Positions 45,355 through 56,640 are shown, counted from the stretch's first letter. The stretch: DNA of 64,000 bases from Lepidostoma basale (GCA_022606425.2 JAHDVF020000528.1:207091-271090), one strand, 5' to 3'. Made by a program: numbers and translations. Notes: generated from the letters alone by a model not told the origin.

Positions 45355-45590
45355 TATAATTAAACTTGGTATAACAACACTTTATTTCACTTAACAAGGA
45401 CATGTTTCGATTATAACAACCTTTATCGATGTACACAATTTTTACAGGTTTAACAAATTTAACAATTGGGACAGGTTTTTAACAGGTTAAAATTGTGTTA
45501 ATTGATAAAGGTCGTGTTATAAACAAAAAGTAGCCGTGTTAAGTGAAATAAAGTATTGTAATACCAAGTGTAATTATATTCATTCAAATG
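45355..45590. repeat. foldback repeat with ACATGTTTCG arm
   Basis: ACTTTATTTCACTTAACAAGG near 45380 mirrors TTAAGTGAAATAAAGT near 45540. The minus strand has ATCGATAAAGGTTG...TCGAAACATGTCC, a degenerate relative of the other GAAACATGTC elements. Confidence 0.5.
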
Positions 45591-45639
45591 TAATTAAATA
45601 ATTTATTAATTGCTACACGAAGTTCCACAACAGCAGCCG

Positions 45640-45960
45640 TGCGCTGGTACAACAAAAAGCGACCAGATAAAGAAAGGGGTGCCAATAAACAACTTGTTTA
45701 TGAGTAAAGTTCGAATGGGTCCCTCGGAGAGCGCAGTAACTCCGCGGCAGGTAAAAAACTTAGATTCCTGATGGCTCCGCCGGGATCGGCTGGCATGATT
45801 TATTCCGGAAACTTGGTACCCTCTTTATTGGAAGATCGCGACCGAAATAAAAATGCGCATATTTGTATCGACATTTTTATATGTGGGGATTTATCGGTGG
45901 ACCAGTCCGCAAATATTAATGGCTGCCCACCGAGGTGGCTGAGAAGGAGCATCCACAACC
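45640..45960. other. non-repetitive block, possible regulatory element
   Basis: GGTCCCTCGGAGAGCGCAG, TAACTCCGCGGCAGG, ATGGCTCCGCCGGGATCGG, GATCGCGACCGAAATAAAAA and TGGGGATTTATCGG. No match to repeats in the window; mixed AT-rich homeobox-like and GC-rich patches. Confidence 0.33.
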
Positions 45961-46099
45961 ATAAATGAGAAACACGTATTAATGTTAACTAGTTGGAGCC
46001 CGCGAACTATTCACAGAAGTCACTCGAGTCACCAATATCTGTCTGAAATAATTTTCTGGCAATAAAATCTTTTTAAAAAAAATTTTTTTATCCACCCTG

Positions 46100-46555
46100 T
46101 ATACAACACTTACCTATGTGTGGAGTATCTTGATGTACGGCTGCGAGACATGGTGCTTATCCGAAAGAGATAAGCGGAGACTAGAGGCTTTTGAGATGTG
46201 GTCCTATAGAAGACTATTAGGAATTTCCTGGAGAGATCACATCACGAATGAGGAAGTTCTTCTAGGAATCGAAGGAGGAAGGTACCTGCTCAGGACCTTG
46301 TCCGAAAGGCATGCAAGATGGGTCGACCATGTAATACGTAAAGAAGATCTCTTGCATGCCATAATGGAGGGTATGACCGAGGGGACAAACTCTAGGGGAC
46401 GCCCACGCCGAGAGTACCTGGAGGATCTGTTGGTGGACGTGCGCAGCTCATCACATGCAGATTTCAAAAGAGCCGCACAAGACAGGGAAGAATGGAAGAG
46501 AAGAATATAAGAAATTGCTGCAAACCAATCCCAGGATTGAAACTTTCTAACTCTA
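46100..46555 (+). mobile_element. RTE-like fragment, third subfamily
   Basis: Uninterrupted frame of about 130 codons: SILMYGCETWCLSERDKRRL, EAFEMWSYRRLLGISWRDHI, LRTLSERHARWVDHVIRKED, NSRGRPRREYLEDLLVDVRS and KRAAQDREEWKRRI. A second copy with one internal stop is at 53650-54100. The intact frame suggests fairly recent insertion. Confidence 0.75.
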
Positions 46556-46584
46556 ACTATGCAACACTCACTTTTTAAACAAAA

Positions 46585-46840
46585 TAAAATTAAATATCAA
46601 ACATATTTCGGACTACCCTTCCTCCTAAACCCTTCCTCGGTGATATTATATAGATATTTATAATATTATAAAATTGTTTACAAATATAGTCAGTTTTGAG
46701 AATTTTTTCTTTTTTACATACTTTGTACATACAACACTATTATATAGTGTTGTATAAACGAAGTATATAAAAATTAAAAAAAAAAAACATCTACAACACA
46801 AAGTATGGTGAACATAGAAGAAAATTTTTGAGAATGTTCT
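46585..46840. repeat. FB3 foldback repeat
   Basis: TTCGGACTACCCTTCCTCC and CTTCCTCGGTGATATTATAT (degenerate hammerhead, minus strand), TTGTTTACAAATATAGTCAG, AGTGTTGTATAAACG and ACATCTACAACACAAAGTATGG. Confidence 0.55.
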
Positions 46841-47094
46841 TTCTTTTGTTATAAAAAATATTATGAATAAATTTAAAATTTGAAATAATAATTTAATGTT
46901 CTTATTGGGTATAACAGGTATTAACTTTACAATAAAGGAAATAAATCAAAGTTGGACTTGAGGTTAAATTAATTTGATTATTTATAATAGTTTCTTTATT
47001 TTTAATTTCTAAAATTTCGAGATTGTAAAAGTTATATTTCTATTATTAACATGCAAAAATTCAACACCATTATCTTTATTAAATTAATGATCTT

Positions 47095-47340
47095 TTTCAA
47101 TGATGTCTAAACCAACGATATGATCCTTTCGTAATTTTGTTCATAATACTTTCTATTATACGCATTTGAAATTCTGTCGTACATCTATTTACCACGCATA
47201 TGTTTAGAGATCTCATCTCTACAGCATTTATTTCGCTTTCATCCTTCTTCTGCCAATTCCATGCTTCATTTCCATACATTAGGTTTGGTACTAAAACTCC
47301 ATTGTGAACGGTTATTTTCGCCATCAAAGGCATGGATTCA
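47095..47340 (-). mobile_element. RTE-like fragment (T1 family)
   Basis: Minus strand: MPLMAKITVHNGVLVPNLMY, GNEAWNWQKKDESEINAVEM and SIMNKITKGSYRWF, then truncated. Confidence 0.62.
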
Positions 47341-47584
47341 TGACTACTTTATCAATACATAGTTACATAATTTCAAACTCAGATCGCGTATGAGAATTTG
47401 GAGTCACAATGGACTCGAAACTTACTTTCGTGAGTATCATTGATGACTTGTTATACAAATCCTTTAGAACATTGGGATTCATAATACGTACATGCAAACA
47501 TTTCCAAAATATCACTGTCCTTAAAGTACTATATACAACTATGGTTCGCTCACGATTTGAAAACCAAACACACCACTAATAACT

Positions 47585-47860
47585 AATAGATAGTCCATTG
47601 TTTTGTCCGAAACACTATGATACCTTAACATTTTAAACTGTTAATGAATAAATTTTGTTTTTTTTATCACAATTGTATTTTATTTTACGCGAGAGCTGTT
47701 TCATCAACCTATGTTGTCATCATCAGGTGTTACAATAATATATCAAATGTTAAATTTTCGTGATTTTTGTTTCTAATTTCTAATCACGAAAATGTGACAT
47801 TTAATATATTATTGTAACACCTGATGATGTTCGTTAACAGTTTAAAAGTATAATAATATT
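47585..47860. repeat. FB7 foldback repeat with CTGATGA core
   Basis: Minus strand: ACACCTGATGATGACAACAT, AGGTTGATGAAACAGCTCTC. The + right arm ends ACACCTGATGATGTTCG. TTAAACTGTTAATGAAT and GAAACACTATGATACC link it to 53335-53570. Confidence 0.5.
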
Positions 47861-47872
47861 ATATATTATGAA

Positions 47873-48066
47873 TGGAATTTTCCGTTTGGTCTCCTTATTA
47901 TAAGCAGTACCTACGTGTCCAACGTATTGATTGAATGTGAGTGAGTTACAATCAATAAATACTATTAAACAGATAAATTATTTCATATATTAAAAGTATC
48001 GGAGTTAACAAGTAAAAAAAATAAAACCAAACACACCACTAATAACAGTATAATAATATATTATTA
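47873..48066. repeat. direct repeat, left copy, flanking the pogo-like element
   Basis: GGAATTTTCCGTTTGGTCTC, CAATCAATAAATACTATTAAACAG, cut here, and CGGAGTTAACAAGTAA recur in the same order at 48622-48910. Confidence 0.55.
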
Positions 48067-48619
48067 AGTACAACGTTGTTTATCCGGACGTCAGTTAACC
48101 GAAACGTCAATTATCCGGACAAGCCGACATGATGAAACGTTTTGTACCATGACCAAGGCATGACTAAGCTTACCCCACCACACCTACACAACATTGGGTG
48201 TGGGTTGCATCATAGTTCTCCTCCCTCCTTCTTTCGCTCTTCGCCGCATCCTATGGACAGTCAGTCTCCCACTGTGTTCGAGTTTTAACATGCATCTCGT
48301 TAGTTTTTATTTAAACGGATCCGCGATTTAGCTGTCAAAAAAATACAAGGAAATCTTGTTAAAAAAAATCTCTGATTATTTTCCAGTACTGTAGAGTGAT
48401 GTAAGCCTTTTCATGTGCATGTATTACCTACATACTCGTACATACTTATTTTTGCAGTAAAAATGATAATTTCATAACCAATAAATGAGCCGAAAAAAAA
48501 AAAAATAGAATTACACCTTATTTTGCTTAAAAAAATTTAGCGCCTGTTTAATTATCCCGAAAAATCGGTATCCGGAATACCCCGGTCCAAATTAGTCCGG
48601 ATAAACGACGTTCTACTGT
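48067..48619. mobile_element. pogo/Tigger-like non-autonomous DNA transposon
   Basis: Left end TACAACGTTGTTTATCCGGA and right end (inverted) AGTAGAACGTCGTTTATCCG match the pogo/Tigger terminal style (CAGTA.AAC..CG.TTATCCGGA). CAATTATCCGGAC and TATCCGGAATACC occur subterminally. No complete transposase frame. Confidence 0.6.
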
Positions 48620-48621
48620 TA

Positions 48622-48910
48622 TTGAATTTCCCGTTTGGTCTTCTTTTTAAGTAGCACGAATCCAACTCATTGGTTGAATTGTGAGGAAGTTTGTCAAAAA
48701 GGAACAGAGTGAATTTTTGAATTTTTCCCGCCTACCGCTTCGGGGAGACTGTGTGATGGTTAGTTCGTTAGTTTGTTAGTTACAATTAATAAATACTATC
48801 AAACAGAGAAATTATTTCGCAAAAACCTGTCGGAGTTAACAAGTAATATGTAATACTCATAAAATCCACCAAACCTCTAATAATTGTATAATAATGTTTT
48901 ATGAAGTAAT
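48622..48910. repeat. direct repeat, right copy, with nested T1 retro tail
   Basis: GAATTTCCCGTTTGGTCTTC...AATAAATACTATCAAACAGAG...GTCGGAGTTAACAAGTAA. At 48685-48782 an RTE-like T1 end (CCTACCGCTTCGGGGAGAC, TGTGATGG, GTTAGTTCGTTAG) is inserted. Confidence 0.55.
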
Positions 48911-49079
48911 TGAATTTCATATTGCACGAATGAGAAACTCACAGTTTGTAGCGACAGCTTAAACTAGCTTTTAAATATGTAATTTTATATAATCATGCAC
49001 TTTTCTTACCATTACCATCATAATACTCCACTTTTGTTATTATGGAGTTGTTTTAAGAGCCAGTATTACAGTGTGACGT

Positions 49080-49260
49080 GACTCATTTGAAAGGCAACTG
49101 TTTAGCTTGGATTAACTTATTTTAATGTGCCCTTATAGTGAATGATCGCGTCCTGTCGTGTGACGTAACTATACACTATACGGCACACGGTATTTACGTG
49201 TATAGCCTACAGAGGCACGCCCAACATTATATTGGCCACACATGGCGTTTAGAAATTAAT
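49080..49260. other. non-repetitive block, possible regulatory element
   Basis: GATCGCGTCCTGTCGTGTGACG, in part, ACTATACACTATACGGCACACG and GAGGCACGCCCAACATTA. No repeat match here. Confidence 0.25.
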
Positions 49261-49499
49261 GATTCTCTCTTAAATATTGAGATACTAAATCTATTATGAT
49301 GAATTGTATGGAGTTAGTTATGCTGCAAGTTGATAAAGCGAACAATATTTAATTAATTTTATTAAAATACAATATAGATCTCGGAGAGGTTTAGTCTACT
49401 TCCGAATGACATTCAATTATGTCAATCTAAATCAGAGCTGTCCAACTTTTTTTAGACCTCTGCCCCCTCTAACAAGAAATGCATCTTATTCTTTCGGTG

Positions 49500-49860
49500 C
49501 CTTGTCAGGTCCCCCCAGTGTTGGCGATCACTGCAGCAAAGGCATCTCTTGGAACAGGTTCTGAACTCTTGTAATTCCTGTCCACTCTTTGATGTTCCGC
49601 AGCCAGGACAGCTGCCTTCTACCAACTCTCCGACGTCCCTCCACTTTACCCATTAATATCAGTCGAAGGAGGTGGTATTTTTCTTCCCTTACACACTCGA
49701 CAACAGCTCTCTATTGGCTCTGGCTCTCTGGAGTACGTCTGCATTACTGACCCTATCGGTCCACGGTATACGGAGCATTCTGCGGTAAATCCACATCTCA
49801 TTACATTCACTTTCAGAGTCCAGGTTTCGCAGCCATATAGTAGAACAGACCATATATAAC
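49500..49860 (-). mobile_element. RTE-like 3' fragment, T2 subfamily
   Basis: Minus strand: GGTCTGTTCTACTATATGGC, then EEKYHLLRLILMGKVEGRR, GRRQLSWLRNIKEWTGITRV and QNLFQEMP, ending GGCACCGAAAGAATAAG. Stops occur in the upstream third. Confidence 0.65.
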
Positions 49861-49879
49861 ATATAATATTTTATTATTA

Positions 49880-50100
49880 TAATATGTATTTTTAAAGACT
49901 AAACCCAAAGATTTGAATCAATGGCATTAGAATTAATTGTACAATAATCAATATGAGTAGAAAATAGGTCATTATCATGAATAAGGAATTGGGTCGTCTC
50001 CAGGTTCGAACCCATATTCCCTGGATCAAGAGCCAAGTTTTATATCCCCTAGACCACCACCTGATCCTCCTCTTGGGTGATGGTCTAGAGGCATCCTCTC
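49880..50100 (-). mobile_element. SINE-B with intact B box
   Basis: Minus strand: GTGGTCTAGGGGATATAAAAC, TTGGCTCTTGATCCAGGG and ATATGGGTTCGAACCTGGAG, then the family 3' end CAATTAATTCTAATGCC. Confidence 0.62.
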
Positions 50101-50109
50101 CCACAACAG

Positions 50110-51190
50110 TTATATCAAAAATCATAACATTGTTGCACATTATTTATATTTTATTTCATCATTGGCAATGGCAGTGTCCAAAGAAGACTGTTATTCTTGG
50201 TTGTGGGTCCGCATGTTACTGAAGAGCCCGATCCTGGACCCACACATTCTGGGTCATCTGGGGCAGGGTGCTGGTAGTGGAGCCGTCACCGTCTTCCAAT
50301 GGTCTCTCCTTTCTCCTCCTTCTCCTATCGGCGTCGTCTCTGCTCTGTGCCTTTATATAGTGTTACTCTTCATCTAGGTCTGTCTTCAGCAATATTTTCC
50401 CAGCTATCTCAATCGATCTTAGTCTTTTGGAGGTCTGCTTTAAGAGAGCCCTCGAAGCGTTTCCTCTGACCACCGTGTGAACGTTATTTTTTAACTTATA
50501 TTTAATTTATCTATCTATCAAAACATACTTGATTTCGTATATCGCATATTTGTTTACCAATTTGCAATAATTTGTCACCACCAACACTGAAGCGAATTGA
50601 GTATAAGCGTATCTAAAGCGCATTTTTTTAAATGCTTATTTACTTAATGAATACGGTATGTTATATTAATTGCTTAAATAGCTAGATTCACTGCCTTAAA
50701 GCTCCATATTCGTCTCTAGACCCGCTATAGCCCCAATTGAAGGCTCCAGCGCCCACCAGGGGGCGGTACCACCCCGTTGGGAGCCAATATTCTAAATGAT
50801 TTGTTAACAGCTCCGTTTTTATAGATCATTAGAAATTTTTTATTTATGTATAATTAAAAATAATATTTTATAATAAAAAAATATATTGTGTCGATTTTTG
50901 TTTTAATTTATTCAAAAAACATTGATAAATAGCATATTTTTATTTTAATAATGATATAAAATACGTTTTTTAATAAATGATTCTACTTTTGTCTATATTT
51001 TGGCAGCTAGCTGGTATGCCATTTTTGAAACCAACTTAATTTAACATAATTGGTACTTAACTTTCTCTATAATTAATAAAAATCTCTATAATATTGTTAC
51101 GATTGAAAAGATATGTTATGTTATTCGTAGGTATACTTGAACCACTAAACTATTATAATAAACTCGTGGTAGGAAGATACTGGTTATAAT
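50110..51190. other. intergenic sequence, unclassified
   Basis: 50170-50390 is a moderately GC-rich block (GTGGGTCCGCATGTTACTG, CCCACACATTCTGGGTCATC, TTTCTCCTCCTTCTCC) that could be an unrecognised repeat. 50735-50800 (CAGCGCCCACCAGGGGGCGG) looks like part of a hAT-type element. The rest is AT-rich. Confidence 0.3.
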
Positions 51191-51193
51191 AGA

Positions 51194-51370
51194 CGACCTT
51201 CGTGGCCGAGTGGTTAGTGCATTGACTGTCACCTCGAAGGTTCCGGGTTCGATTCCCGGTGAGGGCAGTGTGATTGTTACACTTTCGTCTGGTATAGAAT
51301 TCACGCTACAATAAAATGGCGATAGATTGGCTACCTATCATATGTCACGAGAATCACTGTGATAGCTATA
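51194..51370 (+). mobile_element. SINE-A with the best tRNA-like head
   Basis: GACCTTCGTGGCCGAGTGG (A box), TTAGTGCATTGACTGTCACC, GGTTCCGGGTTCGATTCCC (B box) and GGTGAGGGCAG, then the family body. The head folds like a tRNA of serine/leucine style but runs straight into the SINE body. Confidence 0.8.
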
Positions 51371-51544
51371 ATACCCTTTAGATCGATTTGGCTCATGCTG
51401 TCATGATGTAAAGAGCGATTCAACAAAATAATATAATAATGTAAATGTGTTTTGTGAAAGGCGCAAAAATTCGTTGAGCTTAATTTATTTTCAGCATTTC
51501 TTTCGTATAATAAGGGTTGCTTAATTCTAAAGTCCAGCCTTCCA

Positions 51545-51900
51545 TCCAGAAACATAAAGCTGGGCACTTATATGACTATCATCAAGCCAGTAGTGACGTG
51601 TGGTTTTGAGTTGTGGACAATTACTCTACTAGTTTGATAATAGGATATTAAGAATGATCCTTTTACCCAGACCTGATGTTGCAGCAAGAATAGGGAGACA
51701 AAAGAGTAACCGATGATACGTACGACGAGCCAGCAGCCCCTTATAACGATTACTCGATCAGAGCATCTAGATCTTGCGTCAATAACGGCCAGAGTAAGGC
51801 CTCTGGGAAGGTTTAGATAGGGCCTAATGAGAAGCTTTCTGGCTGATCTGGTTAGTTTGGGCAGAACGGACTGCTAGGAGCAAAAGGCGCAGGTTCGAGT
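51545..51900 (+). mobile_element. RTE/R1-like reverse transcriptase remnant
   Basis: Encodes KLGTYMTIIKPVVTCGFELW, TIT and, after breaks, RILRMILL-like residues; the 'T.IKPVV.YG.E.W' motif is a landmark of RTE-type proteins. Confidence 0.5.
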
Positions 51901-52134
51901 AACTTGGTATAAAAAAATCAAGGAGGCTTAAACTCTACAATAATTGTATGGCCATAGGAAGTAAGTAAGTATATAATAAGGGTTGTCGATTTGAGTTGCG
52001 TCACGGACAATTTGAATATGAATTCATGTATATTAATTTGGTTAGAATGAAGTTTAAACAGCAGAATTATCATGGAGTCCCACTTGGAACAATGTTTATC
52101 TTATAAATTGATTATTCGATTCACCATATTTGAG

Positions 52135-52330
52135 GTACACTGCCGATTCCTTAACACCGTGTGTATGTAGATGTGGGGGAGGGAGGTGCCCTCGCCACAA
52201 GTTCGCTGAAAGCAGAACATAAACTACCGCGAGACGTATAATTATCGCCGGCTTATCGCGCCCGCCTCCCCTTCCTCACTATGGGCCGATCCGCACCCCA
52301 CACTACATCGCTATACCGCGAACTGCACCC
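52135..52330. other. non-repetitive GC-rich block, possible regulatory element
   Basis: GGGGGAGGGAGGTGCCCTCG, CTACCGCGAGACGTATAATT, ATCGCCGGCTTATCGCGCCC and ACACTACATCGCTATACCGCG, broken for length. No repeat match. Confidence 0.33.
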
Positions 52331-52489
52331 TACGTGTACACCGTACTACCAAATTAGCAGTACTTCCTGAAGCAGTATAAACATACAAAATATACACAAT
52401 ATTTAAACGTTGTTTTTTTTAGCATTTTAAAGACTTTCAAATTTAAGCAGAAAATCAACTCTGGGAAACTTAATGTTTTTTATTTTCTT

Positions 52490-52975
52490 CTGGTGTCGTG
52501 TCAGGTCCCCCCAAAGTTGGTGATCACTGCAACGAAAACATCTCTGTCCTGCGCTACTTGAAACAGGTTTTCATTCCCTTATATTCCAATCCCTTATATT
52601 CCACAGCCAGGATAATTACTTTCTACCTACTCCCTGCCATCTCTATTAATTACCCACGATTATCACCCAATGGACGTTCTCCATAGAGCCAGAGTTGACA
52701 GAGAGTTGCTGACCAACATCAAAGTCCGTAAGGTGTCCTATTTGGGCCATGTTCTGAGAGGCGAAAATTACGCACTATTACATCTGATCTTGGAGGGTAA
52801 GATTGAGGGTCGAAGAGGTGTTGGGAGAAAGCAGGTTTCCTGGCTGAGGAACATCTGAGAGTGGACAGGGCTGAGGACCGTGGAGGAGCTGTTCTGAGCT
52901 GCCCAGGACAGGGAGGCCTACTCACGGGTGATAGTCAACGTTGGGGAGACCTGACAGGACACGGAAAGAAGAAGA
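52490..52975. mobile_element. two RTE-like T2 3' fragments in opposite orientation
   Basis: 52490-52660 is minus-strand (GTGTCAGGTCCCCCCAAAG on +, the reverse of the family 3' end). 52665-52975 is plus-strand: VLHRARVDRELLTNIKVRKV, SYLGHVLRGENYALLHLILE, GKIEGRRGVGRKQVSWLRNI and AQDREAYSR, ending AAGAAGAAGAAG. Confidence 0.68.
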
Positions 52976-53334
52976 AGCCATGTATATATGAGTTAATATT
53001 ATCCTAATAAAACAGACAGACTTGCCCCTCTGAGGGGGTGCCGATTATCTTGCTGGGGGGAGGGGAGACTGATCCGCAATGCCGGACCTCGTCCTCCTCC
53101 TACTTAGTTCAATTTGCATGATTTTTTTCTTCTCTTAAATATATATAAAATAAACTTCCTACGTTACCTTCCTTAGTCCACACATTAAATAAATTCCCTT
53201 ATTTCCCCCATCCTGCATTTTGTCTCCTCCCTCCCTCCTGTGCCTCCTGCTGTGCATTATTTATTTTTTATTCTTTCTCTAACATATGTTATTTATGTAT
53301 CAATTGTGTATTTTATTTTGCTGTTGTATTGCTA

Positions 53335-53570
53335 TGTGTGTACTATGTGTAACCAACATCGGTTGGCGAAACAGCTGTCGCGAAACTCTCAGTGAATAAA
53401 AAAAAAATTGTAAACTGTTAAATTAAAAAACTTTGTTTTATGAGTCACAATTGTAAATTATGTGTCACAATTGTAAAAATACAATTGTGATACACAAAAC
53501 AAAGTTTTTTAGTTTAACAGTTTATAATGTTAAAGTATCATAGTGTTTCGGCCAAAACAATGGACTATTT
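53335..53570. repeat. FB7 foldback repeat
   Basis: ACCAACATCGGTTGGCGAAAC, AGCTGTCGCGAAAC, then TGTAAACTGTTAAATT mirrored by AGTTTAACAGTTTATAA around a TACAATTGTGATACAC / GTGTCACAATTGTA centre; GTGTTTCGGCCAAAAC closes it. Confidence 0.6.
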
Positions 53571-53649
53571 AAAATAAATTGTGATATCATAACAGCGTTA
53601 TAATTTTTAACAGTAATAAATTTGTAAAAACCTAAAACTGAGAATACTC

Positions 53650-54100
53650 CTCATCAAGACCTATGTATGGAGTGTCTTGATGTACGGCTGCGAGACATGG
53701 TGCCTATCCGAAAGGGATAAGCGGAGACTAGAGGCTTTTGAGATGTGGTCCTATAGAAGACTCTTTTGAATTTCCTGGAGAGACCACATCACGAATGAGG
53801 AAGTTCTTCAAGGAATCGAAGGAGGAAGGCACCTGCTCAGGACCTTGTCCAAAAGGCGTGCAAGATGGATTGGCCATGTAATACGTCAAGAAGGTCTCTT
53901 GCATGCCATAATGGAGGGTATGACCGAGGGGACAAACTCTAAGGGACGCCCACGCCGAGAGTACCTGGAGGACCTGTTGGTGGACGTACGCTGCTCATCA
54001 TATGCAGATCTCAAAAGAGCCGCACAAGACAGGGAAAAATAGAAGAGAATAATGGAGGAAATTGCTGCAAACCAATCCCAGGATTGAAACCAGAGAAGAA
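53650..54100 (+). mobile_element. RTE-like fragment, third subfamily, second copy
   Basis: Same protein as 46100-46555: VLMYGCETWCLSERDKRRLE, stop at the RRLL position (~53768), then LRTLSKRRARWIGHVIRQEG, NSKGRPRREYLEDLLVDVRC and AAQDREK with stop. The internal stop shows it is dead. Confidence 0.72.
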
Positions 54101-54104
54101 GAAA

Positions 54105-55060
54105 GATAGATTGAATTTTATAAAAAAGCATGAATCTTTCCAACCACCGTGCATGTAAACGCAGTATGGTTATACCGTATAAACACAGTGTGGCCTACTG
54201 AGTGACCGATAAATCTGTGAATAAATCAAAATGTCAAGTAGCTTATGCACGTTTGGCTTGTGATGAATAGGTAAATTTTGAACATCTGAGAACTACCCTA
54301 ATAATTTACGTTATGCGGTAACAGTTAATGTAATCAAAATATGCCCATGCCAATACGCCAATATTTAATCATGCAGCGAGTATACTTATATGAAAAATAT
54401 GATGTTGTTTTATGAAATTTCATGGTAGATGTTCAATGTAAATAATGTAATAACAATTTTTTTTTCTTCAAAGTACAATATTTACAGTACAAGTAGGATA
54501 TTTTTTTTTAATTAAAGTGTAATTTTATTTTTCATTTTGAATTTGTATCTTTTATACATTGTTATATAATTTTTTTTTTCTGATTCTGATTAAAAAAAAA
54601 TGGTTTTATTCATGTGGTGCTCCTGTAAATTTGGAAATATTTCTTGTATAAGTGAATTGTTTTGGTCAATTTTGTTGTTGCCGCAATTTATGATAGTTAT
54701 TTGTGACACAAAATACGTTTTCACTCTTCTGATGTTAAAATAATACAAGTTTTTTCGTTTATAAAAATAATTTGACAGGTGTAAAAATAAAATTTTCATT
54801 TGTTCCAATGACAATTTGAATAAATTCTTCAATCAAATTTCCAAGTTTTTGCTGGTGTTGGATTGTTTTTTTAGTGCCTAATTAAAATGAAAACAGTGGA
54901 ATAAAAAATTAAATAAACACAAATGTCCGGATCGTCTAGCTGACGACAAGTGCACCATCTAAAAGAACATTATGTGTTAAATTATTTTTATGTGTTCTTT
55001 TATTTTATATCATTGTATTTTATATAATTTGTTTTAGATTTATTATGTAGACGTTGAATG
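54105..55060. other. intergenic AT-rich sequence
   Basis: No recognised element except short AT runs; GTGCACCATCTAAAAGAAC at ~54950 also occurs near 33097, so part of it is a repeat. Confidence 0.35.
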
Positions 55061-55064
55061 ATCG

Positions 55065-55232
55065 AAGTGTGCGCGGGAGATGCCTATTGGTGGCGATGAG
55101 GTTCGCAACCCATCACACCGCGTCTCTCGCGTTGGCGAAAAGAGTGCAGCATCGATTGAAGTGTTGCAGTCCATTCTTTCTGTCTACCCTTTTGGGGAAA
55201 CGGCGTGATGGTTAGTTAGTTAGTTAGTTTAG
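55065..55232 (+). mobile_element. RTE-like T1 tail unit
   Basis: GCGCGGGAGATGCCTATTGG, GGCGATGAGGTTCGCAACCC, GCAGTCCATTCTTTCTGTC and GGTTAGTTAGTTAGTTAG, as at 6020 and 33195. Confidence 0.65.
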
Positions 55233-55589
55233 TTATATAAATGGTGTTTTTTTTAGAGGTATGAAAATTCAAAATAAAATAGAAAAACATATTAAAACAA
55301 TGTTAATGTCTATCTAAATAAATCTTTATTTGATAGATAATTTTATGCCATTATTGTTTAAATATGATTTCGGACATATGAGCGCCACGGCTGGCTCGAA
55401 TGAAGCGCAATCGTGAAGTCCAATTTTCGACAACTTTATCGAGCAATTAGGTAAAATGGCAAAACGTATTGACTACAAATCAACTGTCAACTGTCAAATT
55501 GACAGTCTGTAGAAACAATGTTGCCAGTTTAAAAAAACAAACCTCTAAAAAAAAAACTTATATTATACCTGTCATCCTCCTCCCAAACA

Positions 55590-56640
55590 GAACAGGCAGA
55601 GAAATAAAAGCGCGGGAAAAAAGAGCGTCAACGATCACCGAAGATCGGGGGAAAAGGCGATCCAAGGCGTCCTATCGACGCTCCGGCCTATTTCATCGCC
55701 GTGTACCTGACCTACCTTCCGGATCCTCGCCGAGTCCTCTCGTGCATCAGCGGCTCCAGGGTCCTCGGGAGAATAGCTCACCAGAAGGGAGGTCCAGCGA
55801 TGCCGTCAGTCGGGGAAGGTAGACAAGCCGGAATGCGCAAATAAAAGCGTGGTTTGTCAATTTTAAACATATAAATTTATTTAAAAATAAAATGACTTAC
55901 CCTAAATATAATTATCCTTATGGTGGCCACCTAATTATAAACTAATTAGCCTAAAAAACGCTTAAAACTAACTATAACTAAAATACGCGACGCGGGTGTT
56001 TCGCCGAGCGCGGCTCCAGCCGAGAGGGCGAGCCTGCGCGAAGGGCGGGAAGAACCATGGAGGTGAACCAGCCACGGCTCTCTCGTTCTCTGACGGGGCG
56101 GCGGCTGGGTCACGACGGGAAGGATGACCACGGCTCACTCTCGTTCTCTGACGGGGGCGGCGGTCTATCCTCTCTCCGCGGAATGGAAGGCGGCTGAGGG
56201 CGGCGACATCATAAGTGGACCGGCCCGGCTCTTGGCTTCTCGTGGCGGGCGGCGACCGGTCCTTCATCTTGGCGGAGACGCGTGTGACGCACAATATTTC
56301 GTGCGCGCCATTTTGGCGCGCTTTCGGCTTGGCGCGAAAGAAGGGTCTCTAATGTTCACATTTTTAACAGTTTACACTTTATTGTTCACCCAATTGTTTC
56401 TTAAGCCCTCCCCGCGGAATATACATCGCGAGGAGGCAATTCACTTAACTTACACACTAAGACATTGTTCATTAATTTGTTATTAAGTCGCGACGTGTTC
56501 GTCCGACTGTCAAATTCATACTCGTGGCGATTCCGTTCGTTCAGGAACTTGCATTGCGGGGGTGTAGAGGGGTAGGTCTCCGAGGGGTAGGAAGGCTTTT
56601 TGTTCCTTCGAAGCAAGGAGCCTGTAGCCTTCTAGGAATT
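55590..56640. other. 1-kb GC-rich block, LTR-like or CpG promoter-like
   Basis: High CpG over about 1 kb. It contains an imperfect direct repeat (CTCTCGTTCTCTGACGGGG at ~56083 and ~56137), the near-palindrome GCGCGCCATTTTGGCGCGC (56306-56324) and, on the minus strand, AATAAA (~55880) 30 bp before ACGCTTTTATTTGCGC, reminiscent of an LTR R/U5 end. Open frames are GC-rich and repetitive without family resemblance. A solo LTR on the minus strand or a CpG island are both possible. Confidence 0.35.

Noticed and set aside
45771..45968. 65-codon + strand frame
   Set aside because: No recognisable motif; more likely part of a non-coding block.
47693..47732. FB7 minus-strand CTGATGA...GAAACAGCTC as a listed ribozyme feature
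   Set aside because: The core is present, but stem II has mismatches next to the core, stem III pairs badly and stem I is absent.
51194..51268. tRNA-like sequences with A and B boxes (also 60411, 63014, 18845 and others)
   Set aside because: Each runs directly into the same ~130-bp SINE body and tail, copies differ in the anticodon region, and several lack essential arms. They are SINE heads, not tRNA genes.
55469..55822. 118-codon frame at the edge of the GC-rich block
   Set aside because: Low-complexity Arg/Ser-rich translation, no family resemblance, and it starts in AT-rich repeat sequence.
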